48,440 nucleotides of DNA from Glaciecola sp034112105 (GTDB lineage Bacteria > Pseudomonadota > Gammaproteobacteria > Enterobacterales > Alteromonadaceae): assembly GCA_034112105.1 (NCBI GenBank), contig JAWUVZ010000130.1:1-48440 (forward strand). Direction: 5' to 3'. Each line of letters starts with the position of its first letter. Position 1 is the first letter of the stretch. Positions 7,366-15,799 of this stretch are shown here, piece after piece. Made by a program: the position numbers and the translations under genes. Under the pieces are notes generated by a model. That model was not told the DNA's origin and did not search any database. It saw only the letters and a program-made list of their open reading frames with translations.

Positions 7366-8400
7366 ATGAATACTAAACGTAGCGTACTTTTGGGCATTTA
7401 TTCACTGGTATTGGTGGCGAGTATTGTTGGCATACTTAGCGCCACTAGCTCAACCGCAGAATTCACCATAAAAGCAGCTATTCAAGCCTCGACACAAGAT
7501 GAAGATTATGTGGGCTTGGTCGCGTTTAAGGAATATGTAGAGGCAAAAAGTGAGGGCCGTATTCACGTCGACATTTACACGTCTGGCCAGTTTTGTGGCA
7601 GCGTACCGGAATGTATTAGTAACTTGCAGCAAGGTGTACTCGAAATGTTCCCAAGCACAGCTGGCGGCACGGGAAACTTTTTTGCACCCGCTCAGGTGCT
7701 TGATTTGCCTTATTTATTTACCAGTGATGAACAAGCTATATGTGTTCTAGATGGCCCAATACTCGACAAAATAAGACAAGAAGTACTCGCTCGCTCCCTG
7801 AATATTAGACTCATTGGTGTAGCCAATACTGGAGGCTGGCGCAATTTTGCAACCACAAATAAAGCGGTACATACACCCGACGACTTAAAAGGCCAGAAAA
7901 TTCGAACCACCCCTGCAGAGATACAACAAGAATTAGTGAAACAATTGGGCGCTAACCCAACGCCAATTTCATGGGCAGAGCTTTATACCGCATTGGCAAC
8001 AGGCGTAGTCGAAGGCAGTAAAAATGGTATTCAAGATATTATAGGCGCAAAACTACAAGAGCATTTGAAGTACATAGTACTGGATGGGCACTCATACATG
8101 GCAACTTTGTGGTGGTTTTCAGAACCCGTTTGGCAAACCTTGCCGGCCGACATTCAAACTATCATTCAAGAAGGTTTTAAAAAACAACAAGTCGCTGCAA
8201 ACAACTTAGTCGCAACTGAAGAAGAAAACTCTTACCAAATTTTCGAACAGGCTGGCGGCACTATTTACCGCCCTTCGGTGGCAGAAAAACAAGCTTTTAA
8301 AGATGCCTCTAGCAACATGCGAGAATGGTTTATAAATAAATTTGGTAACGAGTGGCTAGATCTATTGGAAAGCTCTGTGGCAACCTGTAATGCTCGTTAA
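7366..8400 (+). CDS. TRAP transporter substrate-binding protein (DctP-type)
   Basis: This 344-residue periplasmic protein has an N-terminal signal segment (LLGIYSLVLVASIVGILSA), then the DctP fold. LKGQKIRTTPAEIQQELVKQ holds the conserved Arg that normally pairs with an anionic group of the ligand. QLGANPTPISWAELYTALATG and VVEGSKNGIQDI are the usual hinge and second-lobe motifs. The ATG lies 8 nt after AAGGA and 12 bp after the large subunit. TRAP binding proteins take carboxylates, sialic acids and some sulfonates; the neighbourhood suggests a sulfonated sugar or its glycoside, which is inference. Confidence 0.9.
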   Translation: MNTKRSVLLGIYSLVLVASIVGILSATSSTAEFTIKAAIQASTQDEDYVGLVAFKEYVEAKSEGRIHVDIYTSGQFCGSVPECISNLQQGVLEMFPSTAGGTGNFFAPAQVLDLPYLFTSDEQAICVLDGPILDKIRQEVLARSLNIRLIGVANTGGWRNFATTNKAVHTPDDLKGQKIRTTPAEIQQELVKQLGANPTPISWAELYTALATGVVEGSKNGIQDIIGAKLQEHLKYIVLDGHSYMATLWWFSEPVWQTLPADIQTIIQEGFKKQQVAANNLVATEEENSYQIFEQAGGTIYRPSVAEKQAFKDASSNMREWFINKFGNEWLDLLESSVATCNAR

Positions 8401-8501
8401 TAAGAGCTTATTTATGTAAAAATTTCTTTGCCAATAAAAAAGAAAATCGATGAACAGGCTCAGTTTCTTCTGCCTTTTATTACGCCTATAATACGTTTTA
8501 G

Positions 8502-8997
8502 CTACTCTGCAGATTGCTTCAATTTGCGTACCTTTTGTCCTCCCACAAACAATAAGAACGCGAGTAATCCTGCCGCAATGCCAACAATACTATTTAGAGT
8601 AATTCCGGTTACAGAGCCTATTAAGTTATTCATGCTAGGAAATACCGAGACGACCTCGATGCTGTGTTCAACAAAATGATGTAAAAACGGAATACCATGC
8701 GCACTTATGCCGCCGCCAACTATGAACATTGCAGCTATACCTAATATCGCAAAAGACGCGTTTGATACTGGCCATGCTCCCTTCTAATGAATTATGCAGC
8801 AAATATAGCCCTAAATCATCTATCTTGACGATCATGGAAGCAAAACTAAATCCAATATCAGCGAATTTTTGGTTCGTGTATTTGAGGAATAACCAAATAA
8901 AAAAAAGAATGGGGATACTGTAACCAAAATTTCGAATCAGCCCAGTATGTGGGATAAACAGGATAAAAAAACGGCTAGAATATTGAGTAAATTTCAT
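8502..8997 (-). pseudogene. DUF808 (YedI-like) membrane protein, remnant
   Basis: Two overlapping frames together give the C-terminal half of a DUF808 protein. The first reads GFSFASMIVKIDDLGLYLL, matching the family's G-V-I-V-K-I-D-D-L-G. After a shift near 8775 the other frame reads ILGIAAMFIVGGGISAHGIP, then LHHFVEHSIE and a final hydrophobic helix. About 16 residues between these blocks are missing or scrambled, and most of the N-terminal half (roughly 180 residues in the E. coli protein) is absent. It lies between the TRAP genes and the TonB receptor on the opposite strand and looks like an old passenger of the locus. Confidence 0.7.
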
Positions 8998-9274
8998 TTA
9001 AGTCCCATTTTCAATTCTCCATTTTAGTATATAAAGCATAAACGAAGATTTTGAATCTTCCAACAAGACTAAAAATTCACGACTCAAAAGCGCAAATATT
9101 ATTGTCGCTTTGTAATAGGCTTTATTTATATTGCGTGATTACCGTCAAGGAAAAAATCATCTGTAAAAGCTCATTTGAAAAAGAAGTGGCTAAAAACAGC
9201 TTTATTTTCACATAACATTACAAATTTTTAACAAATTGGTTGCATCCTGTTAACTAATTGGGTAAATTTTCATA

Positions 9275-9297
9275 TATCTTCTGTCTTATATAAGACA
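9275..9297 (+). promoter_or_regulatory. Operator and -10 region of the TonB receptor gene
   Basis: The 16-bp palindrome TGTCTTATATAAGACA (9282-9297) is the most complete copy of the island's operator. TATCTT (9275-9280) precedes the 14-bp core by 2 bp, as in the other two promoters; a weak TTAACT lies at about 9250-9255. A TATAAT at 9307-9312 is an alternative -10, in which case the operator would overlap the -35. A leader of about 160 nt follows to 9459, and the gap from 8998 to 9459 holds no other gene. Confidence 0.65.
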
Positions 9298-9459
9298 TCT
9301 GAAAAATATAATCAAAAAGATAATCTGATTATAGACAGAAGTTGTCTGGTTGAACTTATTAACCTACTACACACAAAAAAGATGCCATCGCGAATTATCC
9401 GCTCAATTGAGCAAAGGGTCACTGGCAAATCAGGGCACACTGGAAACTTGGAGAACACA

Positions 9460-11835
9460 ATGAAATTTAGACCAAGCTCGTTGCAACTAAGCATTGCAAA
9501 AGCACTAGCGCTATCGACATGTTTGTCTTTAGGCATGACAGTAAACGCACAAGAAGAATCTAACGATGATGATAAAGGATTCGAAACCATTACCGTTACT
9601 TCACAAAAACGTGTTGAAAATCTCAATGAAGTCCCTTTGGCCGTTACTGTTTTGCGTGAAGACCAAATAAACTCGGCGTTTTCTGCCAACATTGAAGGGC
9701 TACAAGCACTCGTCCCCTCGGTTAGCTTCAGAAAAGGCAATACCACACGAAACTCTGCTATTACGATTCGTGGTATTGGCACGATATCGTTTAGTGTCGC
9801 GGCAGAGCCAAGTGTGTCTACCGTAGTTGATGGTGTTGTACTAGGTCGTTCAGGACAAGCTTTTGTTGATTTATACGACCTTGAAAGAATAGAGGTATTA
9901 CGCGGTCCCCAGGGTACCTTGTTTGGTAAAAATGCATCTGCTGGCGTTATCAATATGACGTCTAAACGCCCCGGAGACGAATTTGAAGGAATGTTTGAAG
10001 CAACTCTTCTACAAGACAATGAGTACCGTATTAAAGGCCGAGTATCGGGTGCATTGAATGACAATGTAAGCGGCAGCCTAACGGTACTCAAATCGCAGTT
10101 CGACGGCTACATCAATAATGTGTTCAACAACGAAACCACCAACGGATACGACAAAGAAGGCGTTCGCGCCATGCTTGATATTGAAGCATCTGGCGAAACC
10201 GACATCTTGTTCATTTTCGAAAGCGTTAGCTCGAACGATTCTTGTTGTGCCGATTTAGAACTGACCCCTAGCGGCCGCCATAATTCTGCAGCCTCACCCA
10301 ATAGTACAGGTGTCGGCGATTTAGATGTAAACCAACGTCAAATTGATCATGACTTTGAAACCCGCACTATTGACGAGCACACTGCATTTTCAATTCAAAT
10401 AGATAAACCTATTGGCGACCATGAATTTACTTCCATTACCGCTTATAGAAGTTGGAACAATACTGAATTCCGCGAAGGTGACTTTACGTCAACCGCAGGC
10501 GACCTGCCCTTCCCTGTATTTGGTGTACCTTTCCAGCTGCACGATATTGGCCCCCAAGAATGGGATCAGATATCACAAGAATTTAGAATTGCTTCGCCTC
10601 TAGGTGGCGACTTTGATTACCAAGCTGGATTTTTCTGGTGGAACCAAAGCTCTGAAAGAAACTTTACGCGAGATGCTTCTTGTCAAAATAATAATGGCCA
10701 GTTTGCTAGTGCGATTGGTAATTATTTAACAGACACTCTTGGCGTCGCTAATCCTAGTGATACCGATATTGCCGACTTTATTGTTGCTGAAGGACTAAGC
10801 TGCAACGCAAACGACATTGTAAGCGCCACCGCTTTCATGGAAACTGAGTTTGATAACTGGGCAGTATTCGCAGACGCCAAGTATCATATTAGTGACGACT
10901 TACGGCTCCTCTTTGGCATTCGTTACACCGACGACGAGGTCAGCTTTTCACATAACCGCAGCAGCAACGACCAATACAGCCGAACAGGTGTTGGCGTCCG
11001 CGGGTTCGACACTGATTACGACAACAGCACTACCGAAAGCAATACTTCAACTAAACTAGGTGCACAATACGATATTAACGAAGATAGTATGGTATATGCG
11101 ACCTACTCACAAGGCTACAAAGGTCCGGCGTTTAACGTGTTCTACAATATGTCAGACAACGACACCTTGCCAATTGGCCCTGAAACTTCAGACGCATATG
11201 AACTAGGCTATAAATATGCCACTAACGATTTAATCGTTAACTTAGCCTTATTTAGAACCAATATTGATGGCTTTCAAGCAAACAACCCAGAAAATTTAGA
11301 TGGTGTATTTATTACCCGTTTAACAAATGCAGGCTCAGTTATTACCGAAGGCTTTGAAGTCGACTTTATGTGGCAAGCAACAGATAATTTTGTGCTGACG
11401 GGTGGTTTGTCGAGTGTAGACGCTGTTGTCGATGAGTTCCGTTGTCCGGTCGGTTTAGACGCGTGTGACGGTCGCTCTGGTGCCGATTTACCTTTCTCCC
11501 CAGATTTAAAATACTCGCTTACGGGTGAATATGTAATGGAACTGGACGGCATGGATGTGTTCTTTAACTCGTCGTATGTATTTACCGACGATATTTTTGC
11601 CGGAGCGCCTGGCGCAACGCCAGTGACCAATCCAGAAGCGTTTTTGTCTGACTACAGCATTATAAATGCGAGTGTTGCATTTTCGTTCGACGACGACGCT
11701 TACAGAATATCGCTTATTGCTAAAAACCTAACTGACGAGAAATTTGTAACTACTTACAGCGGTGACAACTTCCGTTACCAAATACCTCGAGACGCAGACC
11801 GTCACTTTGGTATTCAATTGAGAGTTAACTTCTAA
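9460..11835 (+). CDS. TonB-dependent outer-membrane receptor
   Basis: This is a 791-residue protein from the ATG at 9460; upstream in-frame starts lie in the leader, and the signal peptide begins at MKFRPSSLQLSIAKALALST. A TonB box FETITVTSQKR follows the signal. The plug domain (about residues 45-160) contains TIRGIGTI and YDLERIEVLRGPQGTLFGKN. The rest is a 22-strand beta-barrel ending in the terminal Phe motif FGIQLRVNF. It takes up a ligand too large or too dilute for porins. It carries the same operator as the glycosidase and reductase operons, so a glycoside or glycolipid head group of the sulfosugar is a fair guess. The gene is monocistronic, with a terminator 27 bp downstream. Confidence 0.92.
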   Translation: MKFRPSSLQLSIAKALALSTCLSLGMTVNAQEESNDDDKGFETITVTSQKRVENLNEVPLAVTVLREDQINSAFSANIEGLQALVPSVSFRKGNTTRNSAITIRGIGTISFSVAAEPSVSTVVDGVVLGRSGQAFVDLYDLERIEVLRGPQGTLFGKNASAGVINMTSKRPGDEFEGMFEATLLQDNEYRIKGRVSGALNDNVSGSLTVLKSQFDGYINNVFNNETTNGYDKEGVRAMLDIEASGETDILFIFESVSSNDSCCADLELTPSGRHNSAASPNSTGVGDLDVNQRQIDHDFETRTIDEHTAFSIQIDKPIGDHEFTSITAYRSWNNTEFREGDFTSTAGDLPFPVFGVPFQLHDIGPQEWDQISQEFRIASPLGGDFDYQAGFFWWNQSSERNFTRDASCQNNNGQFASAIGNYLTDTLGVANPSDTDIADFIVAEGLSCNANDIVSATAFMETEFDNWAVFADAKYHISDDLRLLFGIRYTDDEVSFSHNRSSNDQYSRTGVGVRGFDTDYDNSTTESNTSTKLGAQYDINEDSMVYATYSQGYKGPAFNVFYNMSDNDTLPIGPETSDAYELGYKYATNDLIVNLALFRTNIDGFQANNPENLDGVFITRLTNAGSVITEGFEVDFMWQATDNFVLTGGLSSVDAVVDEFRCPVGLDACDGRSGADLPFSPDLKYSLTGEYVMELDGMDVFFNSSYVFTDDIFAGAPGATPVTNPEAFLSDYSIINASVAFSFDDDAYRISLIAKNLTDEKFVTTYSGDNFRYQIPRDADRHFGIQLRVNF

Positions 11836-11862
11836 GAAAAAAGACGATTTCAATGTGTGTAT

Positions 11863-11893
11863 GGGCGTTTTTTATTAAGCGCCCTTTTTTTTT
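11863..11893 (+). terminator. Intrinsic terminator after the TonB receptor
   Basis: The hairpin arms GGGCGTTT and AAGCGCCC (8 pairs, one G-T) surround a short loop and are followed directly by nine T. Confidence 0.88.
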
Positions 11894-12034
11894 GAAATGG
11901 CTTTTATTGAAGTGCTTTTTTGCGAAGTGAATTTTTGTATAGTGTTTTGCATCAAAGAAGTCAGATGCGATAGATAGCAGGACAGATAATGCGCTGCTTT
12001 TCTTGTATATTTAAACCTAAAAGAGTACCGGTCA

Positions 12035-13387
12035 ATGAAAGATTCTCCGTTTTCAAAAGACGCCCAAAATGCGCACACAGGTAGCGCTAAGCACCAAGGT
12101 ATTCATGAGTTATACCAACGCGACCCTATCAAGGCCGATCAAATAGTTTTCCAGCGTAAAAGCAATATACTGTCAAGACGCGGTTTTTTGAGCGGTTTAG
12201 CCAGCATGACGACCTTATTAGGAAGTGAAATAGTGTTTGCCAATGCAATGCCCGCCGGACTTATTCCCGCCGCCTTTGCGCAAACATCAGAGCCCTTCGC
12301 TATCGCAGGCAAAGACCCTGGCCTCGTTATTTTAAACGACCGACCGCTGAACGCAGAAACACCTGCTCATTTGCTGAATGATGATGTAACACCGGCTTCT
12401 CGCGTGTTTATAAGAAACAATGGCATTCCACCTCAACATGTATTGCTTGATGAGTGGACCTTAACCATTACCGGCGAGTCAGCCAAAACAACGAAAACTT
12501 ACACCTTAGCTGAGCTGAAAAAACGCTTTAAACACTTCAGCTACCAACTCACTCTTGAATGCGGCGGCAATGGACGTTCTGAATTCAGTCCTTCTGCAAC
12601 AGGCAATCAATGGACCACAGGTGCGGTAGCATGCCCCAAATGGACTGGTGTGCGCTTAGCCGACGTGCTTAATGATGTCGGGATAAAAGACGATGCGGTA
12701 TATATTGGTTATTATGGGAAAGATACGCACTTAAGCGGCGACAAGAGTAAAGAACCCATTTCTCGCGGTGTGCCTATTCACAAAGCTTTGGAAGACGAAT
12801 CGTTAATTGCATGGGCCATGAATGACGAAGGTTTACCGGCCATGAATGGTCATCCATTGCGGCTGGTGTTTGGAGGCTGGCCAGCTTCTGCATCAGGTAA
12901 GTGGTTAAACCGTATTGTTATTCGCGACAAAGTGCACGACGGTGCAAAAATGACTGGCACTGCGTATCGTGTGCCTTGCAAACCGGTGGCACCCGGTGCA
13001 AAAGTTGCCAATGAAGACATGTGTATTATTCAAGCAATGCCAGTTAAGTCATTAAGCACTTTCCCTAAGTCGGGGGAGCGGCACCCCTTGACTGACAAGC
13101 TCAAAGTAAACGGCCATGCGTGGGCCGGTGACAAAGAGGTTGCCGCCATGCATGTGTCCATCGATTTCGGTCAAACTTGGCAGCAAGTGAGCCTAAGCAA
13201 AGCGGTAAATCGAAATGCATGGCAGCATTGGCAAGGTGAGCTAAGCTTTCCGCAAAAAGGGTATTATGAAATATGGGCTCGGGCGACTGACAGCGAAGGC
13301 TTGAGTCAGCCAATGGTGATTCCTGGTTGGAACCCTAAAGGCTACTTAAATAATGCCTGTCACCGCATTGCTGCGCAGGTGGTATAA
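12035..13387 (+). CDS. sorA: Periplasmic sulfite oxidase/dehydrogenase, molybdenum subunit (SorA-like)
   Basis: This 450-residue molybdopterin enzyme has a Tat signal, LSRRGFLSGLASMTT, with the Arg pair at 48-49 after an unusually long n-region. The oxidoreductase domain holds the molybdenum-ligating Cys176 in TLECGGNGR, then GVRLADVL and NGHPLRLVFGGWPASASGKW. A C-terminal Mo-co dimerisation domain follows (about 325-440), with VSIDFGQTWQQV and YYEIWARATDSEG. SorA-type enzymes oxidise sulfite to sulfate and pass electrons to a c-type cytochrome. The next gene, overlapping by 35 bp, encodes exactly such a cytochrome. In this island it would detoxify sulfite released from a sulfonate. No copy of the palindromic operator lies in its short upstream region. 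Confidence 0.88.
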   Translation: MKDSPFSKDAQNAHTGSAKHQGIHELYQRDPIKADQIVFQRKSNILSRRGFLSGLASMTTLLGSEIVFANAMPAGLIPAAFAQTSEPFAIAGKDPGLVILNDRPLNAETPAHLLNDDVTPASRVFIRNNGIPPQHVLLDEWTLTITGESAKTTKTYTLAELKKRFKHFSYQLTLECGGNGRSEFSPSATGNQWTTGAVACPKWTGVRLADVLNDVGIKDDAVYIGYYGKDTHLSGDKSKEPISRGVPIHKALEDESLIAWAMNDEGLPAMNGHPLRLVFGGWPASASGKWLNRIVIRDKVHDGAKMTGTAYRVPCKPVAPGAKVANEDMCIIQAMPVKSLSTFPKSGERHPLTDKLKVNGHAWAGDKEVAAMHVSIDFGQTWQQVSLSKAVNRNAWQHWQGELSFPQKGYYEIWARATDSEGLSQPMVIPGWNPKGYLNNACHRIAAQVV

Positions 13388-13778
13388 GGTGGTGCTATTA
13401 AAAAGATGGCAAGTTATCGCATTCGCCTGCCTGATCAGTTTTAGTGTGCTTACAAACGCCACGGTACCAGCAAAAGACAAAATCACCTTCGATCCGTCGT
13501 CAGGCCTCGCGCTCGGACCAGGCTTTGAAACCGTGCTTGGCCACTGTTCAGCTTGTCATTCGCCTAAATTGGTGACACAAAATCGTATGACTAGGGAAAA
13601 TTGGTTAAGCACCATTCGCTGGATGCAAAAAACCCAAGGCTTATGGCCGCTCGGCAACAATGAGGCAATAATTATTGATTATCTTGCGGCTTATTACGGC
13701 CCGGTTGCGGCGAGTCGCCGCCCGCCTATTCCTGAGCATTTGATGCCACCAATAAACAAAGTAAAAAAGCGCGATTAA
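13353..13778 (+). CDS. sorB: Monohaem cytochrome c partner of sulfite dehydrogenase (SorB-like)
   Basis: This 141-residue protein has a signal peptide (VIAFACLISFSVLTNATVPA) and one haem-binding motif, CSACH, in LGHCSACHSPKL. A Met in TIRWMQKTQGLWPL is the likely distal ligand, and a Pro-rich end follows. The layout matches the small SorB cytochromes that accept electrons from SorA. The start overlaps the end of sorA by 35 bp; GTG codons near 13389-13392 are alternatives but lie too close to the only Shine-Dalgarno-like AAGG. It ends 17 bp from the convergent exporter gene. Confidence 0.85.
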   Translation: MPVTALLRRWYKVVLLKRWQVIAFACLISFSVLTNATVPAKDKITFDPSSGLALGPGFETVLGHCSACHSPKLVTQNRMTRENWLSTIRWMQKTQGLWPLGNNEAIIIDYLAAYYGPVAASRRPPIPEHLMPPINKVKKRD

Positions 13779-13795
13779 TATTAACAAGCACCTAT

Positions 13796-14797
13796 CTAAA
13801 TATACGGCAAACAAAGTAATACAAGCCCTGCAATCCATAATGTTTCTAGCACAAGTAACAAGATAGGTTTAATACCTACTATCAGCATATTACCTAAATT
13901 CGACTTCATACCAATAGCAGCAATAGATATTACTAAGGCAAAACGGGAAATATCGGTAGCGGTGTCGGTAATCACTTGCGGTAAACTGACCAAGCTATTG
14001 AGGCTCATTAGCACAGCAAATGCGATTAAAAAAGCAGGAACTCCGGGTGGTTTTGCATTTTTCGTACTGTCAAAATTGAGTCTCAGCACAAGCAAAATAC
14101 ACATGACTACCGGCATTAAAAATGCAACTCTCACTAATTTTGTTAAGGTGGCCAAGTCACCTGTTTGTTCCGACACTGAATAACCAGCACCTACTACTTG
14201 TGCAACATCATGTATGGTAGCGCCTAGAAAAAGACTGGTTTGCGTTTTATCTAGCTGTAAATAAGTGGCCACAATAGGATAGACGACCATTGCGATAGTA
14301 GAAAGTGAAGTTACGCCAACAATGGTTAATAGTGTGTCACGATCGTTTTCTTTACTTTGAGGAAGCACTGCAGAAATTGCCATAGCAGCAGATGCACCGC
14401 AAATACCTACCGAGCCGCCAGTTAGTAAACCAAAGCGCTTGTTTAAGCCAAAAGCCTTGGCTAAAAGTATACCCACTAAAATGGTGCTGCCTATAGCAAA
14501 CACAAGCAATATACCGGTTTTCCAGCCCATTGCGGCAAGGTCGCCAAACGCAATTCGCAAGCCTAGTAAGGCCACGCCAATGCGCAGTATGTGACAAGCG
14601 GTAAACTCTATACCTACTTTGCATTTAGGATCTTCATAAATAAACGACATAGCAATGCCCAAAAGCAATGCAAACAACATTGCTGGGGCACCATAGTGAT
14701 TGCTTAAAAATAATGCGGCCAAACCCACCACTGCTGATACTGCGATGCCAGGTAAAAAAACAGTAACGGCCTTAAACTTATTAGTTTGAGTAGACAA
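13796..14797 (-). CDS. yeiH: YeiH/UPF0324 family exporter, probable sulfite or sulfate carrier
   Basis: This 333-residue membrane protein has about ten hydrophobic segments. The conserved blocks of the UPF0324 (YeiH) family are present: LTGGSVGICGASAAMAISAV near residues 125-144 and GATIHDVAQVVGAGYS near 192-207. Members are annotated as putative sulfate exporters and recur beside genes for sulfonate breakdown, where they are thought to move sulfite or sulfate out of the cytoplasm. Here it is the last gene of a minus-strand operon, 4 bp after the dioxygenase, and converges on sorAB. The cytoplasmic product sulfite could thus be delivered to the periplasmic oxidase. Transport specificity is inferred from context. 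Confidence 0.85.
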   Translation of the reverse strand: MSTQTNKFKAVTVFLPGIAVSAVVGLAALFLSNHYGAPAMLFALLLGIAMSFIYEDPKCKVGIEFTACHILRIGVALLGLRIAFGDLAAMGWKTGILLVFAIGSTILVGILLAKAFGLNKRFGLLTGGSVGICGASAAMAISAVLPQSKENDRDTLLTIVGVTSLSTIAMVVYPIVATYLQLDKTQTSLFLGATIHDVAQVVGAGYSVSEQTGDLATLTKLVRVAFLMPVVMCILLVLRLNFDSTKNAKPPGVPAFLIAFAVLMSLNSLVSLPQVITDTATDISRFALVISIAAIGMKSNLGNMLIVGIKPILLLVLETLWIAGLVLLCLPYI

Positions 14798-14801
14798 AGG
14801 G

Positions 14802-15791
14802 CTAGTTCATTGCAAGCGCAACGAGCACTTCCCGTTTGCGTTCACCTGAATAAGGTTTGCGGCCATGCATTGCCATATAATTGTCGACCAAAGCAACATC
14901 GCCGTCTTGCCACGGTAAATCAAAGGTAAATTGCGCAGCCAAAGAAGCGACAAGTTCTAGCCCTGCGATGGGAATGTGGCTACCGTCGCCAAAAGTAATC
15001 GCGCTAGCAGGATTTTCTTTTACTCCTTTCCAGCCCTTATATGCAGCAATAAGTTGGTTATAAAACACCTTAACGTTATTACCTAAATCGACCACCGCTG
15101 GCAGCACTGGAGTAGTGGCTTTTAAGCTACTATCTTCCATCCAAGTCCAGCTGTAGCCAAGCTCGGCTAATTTATGTTCTGCCTGCTCTCTTGACTCCAC
15201 ACTTAGGGTACTTTTCCAACTTCTTCCTTGGCCACTCTCGTGGTCGTCTTCGGCTGGCATGTGGCTTGTATACTTTAGGCCTTTATCAGCAAACTCTTGC
15301 GCCAAATCAGGCGCTTGTTTGACCAATTCAGCAAACAGCATGTCGGAGCGGCACAAAGGTGTAGCGCCACCTTGGTCAGCGGCTGTTTTGCAAAAAAAGA
15401 AAACCTTACTGGGTGATATAGGCGTTTGCGCCATTTCGTGATGGAGGTATATTTCAACGTCTTTTGGCGCTTCATTAGCGGTAAATACGCGTTTAGTAAA
15501 ATTGATCCTTACTGCATTAGACAAAGACTCTTTATACGTAAAGTTGGGGTAAGCAAATGCATTTGAAAAAGCGTCGAAGGTTTCGGCTGACTCAACCGGA
15601 AAGCCACGAAATAAAATAGCACCAGAGTGCCTTAACTTGCTCTCTAATTCTTTAATATTGTCACTTATCCAAGTTTCGCATTCGCGTAAATTAGTTACCT
15701 TGCCATCGTTAACAATAACGCTAGGAAAAACAGAATCATCGCACTGTAGTTGACCGGGTACTTCCACATAGTTTATTGCTGGTGTCGTCAT
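14802..15791 (-). CDS. TauD/TfdA-type Fe(II)/2-oxoglutarate dioxygenase, candidate sulfosugar C-S lyase
   Basis: This 329-residue protein has the jelly-roll TauD fold. The iron triad is visible as His117-x-Glu119 in IYLHHEMAQTP and His309 in MAMHGRKPYSG. Arg residues at 318-320 (GERKRE) are placed to hold 2-oxoglutarate. GGATPLCRSDM and WQDGDVALVDN are family landmarks; the use of Glu rather than Asp in the triad is that of the clavaminate-synthase-like branch. TauD relatives hydroxylate the carbon next to a sulfonate and release sulfite. The gene lies 8 bp from an aldo/keto reductase and 4 bp from a YeiH-type exporter, close to sorAB, so sulfite is the likely product. Sulfoquinovose to 6-oxo-glucose is the proposed reaction, not proven here. 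Confidence 0.85.
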   Translation of the reverse strand: MTTPAINYVEVPGQLQCDDSVFPSVIVNDGKVTNLRECETWISDNIKELESKLRHSGAILFRGFPVESAETFDAFSNAFAYPNFTYKESLSNAVRINFTKRVFTANEAPKDVEIYLHHEMAQTPISPSKVFFFCKTAADQGGATPLCRSDMLFAELVKQAPDLAQEFADKGLKYTSHMPAEDDHESGQGRSWKSTLSVESREQAEHKLAELGYSWTWMEDSSLKATTPVLPAVVDLGNNVKVFYNQLIAAYKGWKGVKENPASAITFGDGSHIPIAGLELVASLAAQFTFDLPWQDGDVALVDNYMAMHGRKPYSGERKREVLVALAMN

Positions 15792-15799
15792 CAGTTTTC

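Noticed and set aside
9312..10091. 259-codon minus-strand frame across the start of the TonB receptor
   Set aside because: It is antisense to a receptor with a clear signal peptide, TonB box and plug; the translation is Ser/Arg-rich and shows no family motif.
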